Positions 1-5,865 of a stretch of DNA of 8,382 nucleotides are shown piece by piece. The stretch covers positions 1-8,382 of the forward strand of contig JAPLNJ010000666.1 of assembly GCA_026692885.1 (NCBI GenBank), in the 5' to 3' direction. The notes beneath the pieces are model-generated. The model was not told where the DNA came from and ran no database searches. It saw only the letters and a program-made list of their open reading frames with translations. Origin of the DNA: Planctomycetota bacterium. GTDB lineage: Bacteria; Planctomycetota; Planctomycetia; Pirellulales; Pirellulaceae. Every line of letters starts with the position of its first letter. Position 1 is the first letter of the stretch. The translations under genes were made by a program, and so were the position numbers.

Positions 1-212
1 TGGCTTCCGGACCATGAATCCCGTGGCCCAATGCGACGATGACAATTACGGGGCTCGATACCTTCACTTGCGTTATGGCCGATCATTCGCCATCCCTCTG
101 GCTTCGCGTAATTCGTTACCTCCTTACGTGCAAAGTTCTGGTCTGACCCGGTGGTTAGCCTTTGGCCAGGCCGGATTGTCCGGCTGATTTGCAGCAGCTT
201 ATCTTGGCGCAC
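1..212 (+). other. Unassigned flank with a short open plus-strand frame
   Basis: No gene is recognised here. Plus-strand frame 2 is open from the window edge to a TGA at 185-187, about 61 codons, and contains residues such as GARYLHLRYGRSFAIPLASR. If real it would be the 3' end of something starting outside the window. I do not recognise a domain in it. On the minus strand there is a perfect AAGGAGGT, but no start codon at a sensible distance below it, so I do not call a gene from it. The stretch runs right up to the stop of the kinase gene. It could be the end of a mobile element or a dispersed repeat; that is a guess from its look, not a match I can show. Confidence 0.25.
170..184 (-). terminator. 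Small hairpin just downstream of the kinase stop
   Basis: The arms GCCGGA and TCCGGC pair perfectly around a 3-nt loop, 28 nt beyond the TGA of the minus-strand kinase gene. No run of T follows on the minus strand, so this is not a classic intrinsic terminator. It may be a weak terminator, an RNA 3' end or chance in GC-rich DNA. Confidence 0.25.
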
Positions 213-3200
213 TCATGCGGTGTTCTCCTGCGGCAATACTCGGGACAGCGCGTCGAAATCATATTGGTTGGCTAAGGACTGCAGGGCCGCGGCCAGCGAT
301 TGATCGGTTCTTCCCACCTGCCGGATCAATTCCCGGAGCTGTTCCGTGTCACCCAAGTGCAGGGCGCGGCGCAGCTGGGCGACGAGCGCGGACGGCAGCC
401 TCGCGAGTGATTCTGGGTTCGCGTCCGGCCCCGTGGCGGCCTCCGGCGGTGGTTCCTCGGCGGCGAAGACAAACTGCACGCCGAGCTGATCCTGGATCTT
501 CTGAAACAACGCGCCTTCTTTCAGCGGTTTGCCCAGGAAATCATCCACTCCCGCGTCCTCGATAGCTTGGCGCTTCTCCTCGAACACGCTGGCCGTCGTG
601 GCGAAGATCCGCGTGGCCTGGCCGCCGGGCCGGGCTTTGATCTGCCGGGTGGCTTCGTAGCCGTCCATCCCCGGCATGCGCATGTCCATCAGGATCAACT
701 GCGGCCGCCAGGCTTCCCAGACGCGCAGCGCCTCCGCGCCATCGGCCGCTTCGCGCACCTGGAAGCCGACCGCGGCCAGCAGCTTGGTCAGCCAGTCACG
801 GTTGGTCGCGTGGTCGTCCGCCACCAGCACGCGCCACTCCGGCTGACCCGGCTGTAACCCGATCACCCGCCGTGGCAGGAGCCGCGGGGCGCGCACGATG
901 GGCTGGGACTCCGCAGCTTCCTGGATGGGCATTTCCAGGCGGAAGACGCTGCCTTGGCCCACGCGGCTGGTCACCGTGATGTCCCCGCCCAGCAGTTGAG
1001 CGTATTGGCGGCTGATGGCCAACCCCAGCCCCGTCCCCTCCTGCGCCTGCCGACCACTGGCGGTTTGCTCGAAGTGCTGGAACAGCCGGCCCAGCTCCTC
1101 GGCGGCAATGCCCGCGCCGGTGTCTTCCACCTCGGCCACCAAACGCCGTTGGCCGGCCCCGTCCTGGGGCGCCGACACCCGGAGGGCGATCCCCCCGCGC
1201 TGGGTGAACTTCACGGCGTTGCCCAGCAGATTCAGCAGCACTTGGCGCAGCTTGCCTTCATCGCTCACGACCTGCTGCGGCACGTCCTCCGAACGGACGA
1301 CTTCAAAGGCCAGCCGCTTGGCCACCGTGCGATGGCGGAACATCAAGGCCAGGTCCGCTAGCAGCGCCCGCAGGTCGAAGGCGGCCGGTCGCAATGCCAG
1401 CCGGCCGGCTTCGATCTTCGACATCTCCAGCACGTCGTTGATCAGGCTCAGCAGGTGTTCGCCGGCGCGGTTCATGATGCTCAGGCTGCGGAGGACGTCC
1501 GGCGACAGCGAGGCGTCGCGCCGCAACAGTTGCGAGTAGCCCAGGATGGCGTTCATCGGCGTGCGGATCTCGTGGGACATGTTCGCCAGAAACCGGCTCT
1601 TCGCCTGATTGGCGGCATCGGCGGCTTCCTTGGCCTGACGCAGTTCCTCGGCGACCCGCCGGCGCTCGGCGATTTCGGTTTGCAGCGCCGCCGTGCGCTC
1701 GGCGACGCGCTGTTCCAAACTCTGGTTGATTTCCTGCAAGGATTCCTCCAGCCGCTTGCGCTCGGTGATGTCCTGCACAAACACGACCGCAGCGGGCTGG
1801 CCTTGGTAAGTGATCGGTGACGCCGTCGCGTCCACCGGCACGAGTGTGCCGTCCAATTTGAGATAAACCTCCTCCTGCGGCGGAGCCACCCCGCGCTGCC
1901 CCTGAAACACCGTCACGGCCCGCTTTTGAATGCTTTCGTGGCAGTCCGGATGGATGCGGGAAAGGATGGGTTGACCGAGCACCTGCTCGGGCGTGGTCGC
2001 CCCCAACAACCGCAAGGCGGCCGGGTTGAGGTAAGAGAACTTCATCTCCAAAGTCACGAAAATGGGCATGGCCGCGCCTTCGACCACCGCCCGAAAGCGA
2101 TCTTCGCTCTCCCGCAACGTGGCCTCCGCCCGTTTGCGCTCGGTGATGTCGCGCGCCGCGGCGAACACGCCGAGCACATGGCCCTGGTCGTCCTTGTAGA
2201 CGCTCGCGTTGGAGAGCACGTCCGTGACTCGCCCGGTGACGTGCCGGATCGCCAGCGGATAGTTCCGGATGAAGCCTTCTGCGAAGACGCGCTGCAAGCC
2301 CTCGCGTGCCTTCTCCGGCTCCGTTAAGTAATCCGAGAAGTCCGTGCCGATGAGCTGCTCGCGCGGCACGCCGGCGGCCTGCGCGGAGGCTTCGTTGAGG
2401 TCGGTGATCTTCCCCTCGGCGCTGATGGTCATCAGCGGATCGAGACTGGCCTCAATCAGGCTGCGCACATACGCGGAGGATGCTCGTAACGCCTCCTCCG
2501 CCTGTTTGCGCTCGGTGATGTCGCGAAAATACCAGATGCGCCCGTAGTAGCGATCCAGCGGTCCGAAGATCGGCGCCGAGTAACGGTCCAAGACCCGGCC
2601 GTCCTTCAGGAGCAATTCATCCCGGCTGGTATCGTGTCTGTGCTCATAGAGGTATTGAACTCGCTGGAGAAACGACCGGGGATCCGCCAGTTGGGCCGTC
2701 ACGAACTGCAGGACCGGTTCATCGATTCTGTCTTCGACAAGTTTCTCCGGGAGGCCCCACAGTTGAACGAACCGGCGGTTGTACGAGAGAATGTGAGCCT
2801 GTTCATCCACCACCAGGATTCCGTCGATCGAGGTTTCCTGTTGTGTGGAGAGGAGGACATTTCTGAATTGCAGTTCGTCCTCCGCCCGTTTGCGCTCGGT
2901 AATATCCGTGCCGATGCTCAGGATGCCCGCGACCCGGCCTTGCTCGTCGAAATCGACTTTGTTGGTCCAGGCAATCCAGACCTTCTCACCGTTGCGGCGA
3001 ATGTTCTCATTGACATTGCGTTCGAACGCCTTGGGATCCGTCGCGATTTGATCCAGCAAGGGGCGCAGGTCCCGGCCCGTGCTCTCAGTTTCGGGAACGA
3101 TCGTGCCCACCACGTGTTGGCCGAGAATCTCGGCTGCCGAGTAACCAAAGAACCGCAGGCCGAACTCGTTCAGGAACGTGATGCGACCGTCGCGCAGCCA

Positions 3201-4046
3201 ATGCAAAATGATACTGTTGGCGTTTTCGACGAGTTCGCGGTACTTCCGCTCGCTCTCGCGCAACGCCGCCCCCGCTTTCTTCCGCTCCGTGACGTCCACC
3301 CCCGCGCCGGCCAGACACCGCTGTCCGTCCATCAGGACGGTCGCACCGGTGAAGTTGAACGACAGACGCTCGCCCTGCTTCGTCAAGACATCCGCCTCGA
3401 CCTCGCTACGCCCAGTCTGGAAGGTCGCCGCGATGCGCGCCGCGACAAGTTCTTGGTGTTCGGCGGCAAAGAAGTCCAGCGCACGCATCCGGGCGATTTC
3501 CTCACCGGAGTAGCCGAGGAGGACCTCGAGCTGGCGGTTCCATCGCAGAAGTCGCCCGTCCTCCGTGACCAGGTAAAACAGACCGGGCATATTATCAAGG
3601 ATCGTCTCTCCCAACTCGCGTTCCTGGGCCGACCTCTCCTCCGCCTCCCGACGCTGCTGCCGCTGCTCCGCTTGGGTCAAGGCCCGAGTGATGGCGGGGA
3701 ACAAGCGATCGAGGTTTCGCAGGAGCACGTAGTCGGCCGCGCCGCGGAGCACACAGTCCACCGCGCGATCTTCGCCCAATTCCGCCGAGAGGATGATGAA
3801 GGGCACGCCCGGTTGTTGCCGCCGGGCCAAGTCCATCGCCGTCAGCCCGTCGTAGCCGGGCGAAGCGAAGTTGGCGAGGATCAGGTCATAGCGGGCCTCG
3901 ACCAGCGCGGCGTCGAATTCGGCGCAATTGCGTGCCACCCGCAACTCCCAGGCCAGCGACGTCTGCCGCAACCTGTCCCGTACCAGTTCCACGTCGCACG
4001 GGTTGTCTTCGAGATAGAGCAGTTGAACTGCGTGATTTATGCCCAA
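213..4046 (-). CDS. Soluble hybrid sensor histidine kinase: REC, five PAS, HisKA, HATPase, REC
   Basis: Predicted cytoplasmic sensor kinase of about 1277 residues with no membrane segment or signal peptide. Order, numbered from the TTG start: receiver 5-125; PAS 145-255, 265-386, 396-514, 525-638 and 648-764, each closing with a D(I/V)TERK linker; coiled coil 765-814; HisKA with phospho-accepting His825 in MSHEIRTPMNAILGYS; HATPase with N-box Asn943, G1 box DTGAGI at 975 and G2 box GTGLGLAI at 1004; second receiver with Asp1077/1078, phospho-acceptor Asp1121, Thr1151 and Lys1173; then a helical tail from about 1209. The kinase core and second receiver look intact. In the first receiver the acceptor position is Asn59 and the usual Lys is Leu109. 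TTG at 4046 is preferred because AGGGGAG lies 5 nt upstream and the receiver begins right after it. ATG at 4082 and at 4154 are in frame but lack a Shine-Dalgarno sequence and add basic, non-homologous residues. No partner regulator gene is intact nearby. The signal sensed is unknown. Confidence 0.93.
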   Translation of the reverse strand: MGINHAVQLLYLEDNPCDVELVRDRLRQTSLAWELRVARNCAEFDAALVEARYDLILANFASPGYDGLTAMDLARRQQPGVPFIILSAELGEDRAVDCVLRGAADYVLLRNLDRLFPAITRALTQAEQRQQRREAEERSAQERELGETILDNMPGLFYLVTEDGRLLRWNRQLEVLLGYSGEEIARMRALDFFAAEHQELVAARIAATFQTGRSEVEADVLTKQGERLSFNFTGATVLMDGQRCLAGAGVDVTERKKAGAALRESERKYRELVENANSIILHWLRDGRITFLNEFGLRFFGYSAAEILGQHVVGTIVPETESTGRDLRPLLDQIATDPKAFERNVNENIRRNGEKVWIAWTNKVDFDEQGRVAGILSIGTDITERKRAEDELQFRNVLLSTQQETSIDGILVVDEQAHILSYNRRFVQLWGLPEKLVEDRIDEPVLQFVTAQLADPRSFLQRVQYLYEHRHDTSRDELLLKDGRVLDRYSAPIFGPLDRYYGRIWYFRDITERKQAEEALRASSAYVRSLIEASLDPLMTISAEGKITDLNEASAQAAGVPREQLIGTDFSDYLTEPEKAREGLQRVFAEGFIRNYPLAIRHVTGRVTDVLSNASVYKDDQGHVLGVFAAARDITERKRAEATLRESEDRFRAVVEGAAMPIFVTLEMKFSYLNPAALRLLGATTPEQVLGQPILSRIHPDCHESIQKRAVTVFQGQRGVAPPQEEVYLKLDGTLVPVDATASPITYQGQPAAVVFVQDITERKRLEESLQEINQSLEQRVAERTAALQTEIAERRRVAEELRQAKEAADAANQAKSRFLANMSHEIRTPMNAILGYSQLLRRDASLSPDVLRSLSIMNRAGEHLLSLINDVLEMSKIEAGRLALRPAAFDLRALLADLALMFRHRTVAKRLAFEVVRSEDVPQQVVSDEGKLRQVLLNLLGNAVKFTQRGGIALRVSAPQDGAGQRRLVAEVEDTGAGIAAEELGRLFQHFEQTASGRQAQEGTGLGLAISRQYAQLLGGDITVTSRVGQGSVFRLEMPIQEAAESQPIVRAPRLLPRRVIGLQPGQPEWRVLVADDHATNRDWLTKLLAAVGFQVREAADGAEALRVWEAWRPQLILMDMRMPGMDGYEATRQIKARPGGQATRIFATTASVFEEKRQAIEDAGVDDFLGKPLKEGALFQKIQDQLGVQFVFAAEEPPPEAATGPDANPESLARLPSALVAQLRRALHLGDTEQLRELIRQVGRTDQSLAAALQSLANQYDFDALSRVLPQENTA
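1753..3296 (-). repeat. Five spaced 20-bp repeats encoding the PAS-to-PAS linker
   Basis: Near-identical 20-mers lie at 1753-1772, 2131-2150, 2503-2522, 2887-2906 and 3277-3296. The plus-strand form is CGTTTGCGCTCGGTGATGTC with a few changes per copy; the 3277 copy differs most. They encode the DITERK linker that closes each PAS domain. Spacings are 378, 372, 384 and 390 bp, all multiples of three, so a loss or gain of one unit by recombination would keep the frame. A sixth relative, with one base changed in its 3' part, lies at 4683-4702 in the neighbouring gene remnant. Confidence 0.8.
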
Positions 4047-4051
4047 TGTCA

Positions 4052-4058
4052 CTCCCCT
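4052..4058 (-). promoter_or_regulatory. Ribosome binding site that favours a TTG start for the hybrid kinase
   Basis: On the minus strand AGGGGAG is followed by TGACA and then TTG, a 5-nt spacing. This places the start at 4046, eleven residues before the receiver's acidic pair. An overlapping GTG at 4052 is too close to the purine run to use it. Confidence 0.55.
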
Positions 4059-4228
4059 ACGGTGTGAGTCGTCGCTTCCCATCCAGCGAGCCGCCAGCCT
4101 TGTGTGCCTCGTCGCCAACCGCAAGGGACGAGGCTCGGCTCGCAACCTGATCATCGCTTGACGAGCGTCAGTGTACGGGACAAATCACCGGCTGGATACA
4201 ACGAAGAGGATCGCCGTGAAGGAGCTGG

Positions 4229-5023
4229 CTATGGCACGCGCTGCCAGGTCAACCATCGGGTGCGTTCTTCGCCGCCGAGCGAGAAAAGGTTCCAGGAACG
4301 GTTAAGTGGTTCAATGGGCGTGATCTCTCCGCGCGGGTTCACGTCATCCAGTTCCAGGCTGCGGACCCAGCCTCGCTTAGCGCACTGCTTCACTTCCGCC
4401 GCGTTACGTTCCAGGTCGTGCGGGGCGCTCCACTCCATCACGCTACGGCCGGCGATTTCGGCGAACGTGTCATGGCCGGTAAGCCGCACATATTCGTCGT
4501 TGGCCTCCCGGACTTTGCCGTGCGCATCCAGAATGAGAAAGCCGGTGGCGGTCGCCTCGACCAGCGCCCGGTATTTCTCTTCGCTCTGCCGCAGCCAGCT
4601 AGTGGCTTGCTCAAGTTCGGCCGTCCGCTCGCGGACGCGTCTGCCCAAGCTGGCGTTCAACTGCTGGATCGCCGCCGCCGCCCGCTTGCGCTCGGTGATT
4701 TCCGCCGTCAACGCGGCGCTTCGCTCGCGGACTTTCTCTTCCAGCCGTTCGTTCAGCGTGCAGAGTTCGTCCCGGGCGCTGGCCAGTTCGCGGCGCTGCC
4801 GGAAGAGGCCCACAAACACCGCGACTTTGGCCCTCAGGATGTCCGGCACGAACGGCATGAGGAGGTAGTCCACGGCGCCGAGCAAGTAGCCACGCTGCAG
4901 GTCTGCCTCGGCGGAGTCGAAGCTGGTGACGAAGATGATGGGCGTGGTGGTCGAACGCTGGCGGATCAGGCCGGCCACCTCGAAGCCGTCCATGCCCGGC
5001 ATTCTCACGTCCAGGAAGATTCG
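4229..5023 (-). pseudogene. Response-regulator/PAS signalling gene truncated at both ends
   Basis: The frame carries the second half of a receiver starting at RIFLDVRMPGMDGFE. It holds the likely phospho-acceptor Asp (5009-5011) and the Thr of FVTSF, but Met stands where the conserved Lys is expected (YLLMPF). Numbered from the GTG at 5008, a coiled coil with an EITERKRA linker spans about 70-140 and one PAS domain spans about 141-233. The first half of the receiver, with the acidic pair, is absent; the frame instead runs back into antitoxin-like DNA and meets a TGA at 5069-5071. After GEITPIE (about 4310) the PAS homology stops and about 26 unrelated residues lead to the TAG stop. An expected kinase core or further PAS is missing. 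A 259-residue product from GTG 5008 is formally possible but would lack a folded receiver. It is in the same orientation as the kinase gene and may once have been its partner. Confidence 0.72.
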
Positions 5024-5133
5024 CTCACCAGCTTCGCCACCGGCAGATGATTCCGGGTCAGAGTGACTTCATCTCCCGGCGTCAGGTGGTCGAGCAATTC
5101 GGGAAGCGACATCTTGATGTCTTCCACCGCCAT
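5005..5133 (-). pseudogene. Phd/YefM-type antitoxin gene, first half only
   Basis: The frame from ATG 5133 gives 42 residues. It includes MSLPELLDHLTPGDEVTLTR and then PVAKLVSE, the typical N-terminal DNA-binding half of type II antitoxins of the Phd/YefM class, which usually run about 75-90 residues. After LVSE the homology ends, a TGA follows at 5005-5007, and the DNA continues in another frame as the receiver of the adjacent remnant. The C-terminal toxin-binding part and any toxin gene are absent, so this is a broken gene. AAGGAG at 5153-5158 is 19 nt from the ATG, which is too far. It is 7 nt from an in-frame ATA at 5143-5145, so the ancestral start may have been there. Confidence 0.6.
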
Positions 5134-5152
5134 GGTCGTTTGTATCGTCGTT

Positions 5153-5158
5153 CTCCTT
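5153..5158 (-). promoter_or_regulatory. Shine-Dalgarno sequence of the antitoxin remnant
   Basis: AAGGAG on the minus strand lies 7 nt before ATA (5145-5143), which opens the frame I-Q-T-T-M-A-V. Either the original ATG has decayed to ATA, or a near-cognate start was used. The next ATG, at 5133, is 19 nt away. Confidence 0.4.
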
Positions 5159-5161
5159 CAT

Positions 5162-5184
5162 TTTGACCACGGGTTTCACGTATG
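5162..5184. repeat. Degenerate second copy of the GACCACGGAT repeat arm
   Basis: This 23-bp stretch matches 5273-5295 with three mismatches (TTTGACCACGG, then a variant of ATGTCACGGATG), in direct orientation 111 bp apart. It looks like an eroded copy of the left arm of the 9-bp-repeat hairpin. The segment between the two copies contains the last recognisable bit of the methyltransferase relic. Confidence 0.55.
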
Positions 5185-5197
5185 AGCAGGACACTCG

Positions 5198-5563
5198 CTA
5201 CCGTCCCCAGTTGCTGGTCGGGCCGAGGCTATGGGCGATGAACGTCAGGTTCTCTTCCAGGTGAGGAGAAGATTTGACCACGGATGTCACGGATGTCACG
5301 GATGAAGAAGAAGCTGATTTGCTTTGTTCACTCTTATCCGTGTTATCTGTGTTATCCGTGATTGAATTCCCCGGCCACGCCACGCCGATGAAATCCACGA
5401 TGCGGTTGGTGGCGTCGTCCCGGATGCCCCAATCCGTTCCGAGCAGCGGGATGATGCCGTCATCGTCGGGCTGGAAGGTCTTGTACTGGCTGGGATCGAA
5501 GTCCTGGTTGCCGCTGTGGGCGTCTGCTGTCATGTCGGCTCGGTAGCGCATGCTCGGCGTCAC
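5198..5563 (-). pseudogene. Fragment of a PglX/BREX-like adenine DNA methyltransferase
   Basis: The frame reads TPSMRYRADM, then DPSQYKTFQPDDDGIIPLL, TDWGIRDDATNRIVDFIGVAWPG and HLEENLTFIAHSLGP. I recognise these as resembling an internal or C-terminal stretch of the large PglX-type methyltransferases of BREX phage-defence systems and related type IIG enzymes, which run to about 1200 residues. Here about 120 codons remain before a TAG at 5198-5200. No methyltransferase catalytic motif (NPPY) is present. About 31 codons of low-complexity repeat (TDNTDNTDKSEQSKSASSSS and on) interrupt the homology between AWPG and HLEEN without breaking the frame. No pglZ, brxA, brxB, brxC or other BREX gene is in the window. 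I treat it as a dead fragment. The alternative is a small hypothetical protein from GTG 5563; the family match rests on memory and needs a search. Confidence 0.55.
5279..5360. repeat. Hairpin of inverted 9-bp repeat arrays inserted in the methyltransferase relic
   Basis: Three units of CACGGATGT/A run from 5279 to 5305. Three units of the opposite type, TTATCCGTG (the middle one TTATCTGTG), run from 5334 to 5360. The arrays are imperfect inverted repeats around a 28-bp AT-richer loop, so either strand can fold. Nine-bp units encode three-residue repeats, which explains the VTSVTS and TDNTDN runs when translated. The structure resembles a small non-autonomous palindromic element. No flanking target duplication is clear to me. 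Confidence 0.75.
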
Positions 5564-5764
5564 CCTGCGTTGCGGTAAAAGCGGTCACGAAGGCCCGAAT
5601 TCTACTCCATGCCGCTAGCCGCCGACAACTAACCCGGCTCGCTAAATTCAAATCCACCAAAATGTTAGATCGGGCACAGCCGGTCTGGAGCACGATGCCA
5701 CCGTAGCTGTCAAACTCTGTCTGTGCGGCACGTCCCTGAGCCTAGGCCTCGAACAAGCGAACTT

Positions 5765-5794
5765 GGGAGTGCGGCGACTTGTCGCCGCACTCCC
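5765..5794. repeat. Perfect 14-bp-arm palindromic hairpin
   Basis: The arm GGGAGTGCGGCGAC is followed by TT and its exact complement GTCGCCGCACTCCC. In RNA this would be a 13-14 bp stem with a tiny loop. It lies 71 bp beyond the stop of the minus-strand kinase/pyrophosphorylase gene. No T-run follows on the minus strand. It has the look of a dispersed REP-like palindrome rather than a plain terminator. Confidence 0.8.
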
Positions 5795-5798
5795 TGCC

Positions 5799-5815
5799 GG
5801 CCGTTTCGGCCTTTT
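5799..5815 (+). terminator. Small terminator-like hairpin with TTTT
   Basis: GGCCG-TTT-CGGCC is followed by TTTT on the plus strand, the form of a short intrinsic terminator. No plus-strand gene is seen to end here. On the minus strand it sits about 55 nt beyond the TAG of the kinase/pyrophosphorylase gene, with an A-run before the stem. Together with the longer neighbouring hairpin it could still limit read-through from that gene. Confidence 0.35.
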
Positions 5816-5865
5816 CCTGGTCTCGGACAAACGCCAGTCTACGCGAATCAGGGACCTAGGACGCA

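Larger units (their letters stand above)
5564..5865. other. Non-coding stretch between the methyltransferase relic and the kinase/pyrophosphorylase gene
   Basis: About 300 bp without a supportable gene. Short open frames here cross the hairpins and have no recognisable motifs. The right-hand part contains the two hairpins listed separately. The 5580-5760 part is less GC-rich than the surroundings, and I see no tRNA, promoter or further remnant that I can name in it. Confidence 0.5.

Noticed and set aside
121..215. Gene start on the minus strand after a perfect AAGGAGGT near 118-125
   Set aside because: No ATG, GTG or TTG lies at a usable distance downstream, and no conserved frame follows.
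2634..4067. A 477-codon open frame on the plus strand, antisense to the hybrid kinase
   Set aside because: It lies wholly opposite a gene with clear REC and PAS domains; its product is rich in Arg, Leu and Gln with no domain. Long antisense frames are expected in GC-rich coding DNA.
4104..5050. Two overlapping plus-strand frames (254 and 210 codons) across the response-regulator remnant
   Set aside because: Both are opposite the receiver/coiled-coil/PAS sequence and carry no motif of their own.
5279..5360. Possible CRISPR array
   Set aside because: The 9-bp units are contiguous, without spacers, and reverse orientation halfway, which makes a palindromic repeat rather than a repeat-spacer array.
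5198..5563. An active BREX defence locus
   Set aside because: Only a non-catalytic fragment is present and no other BREX component is in the window.
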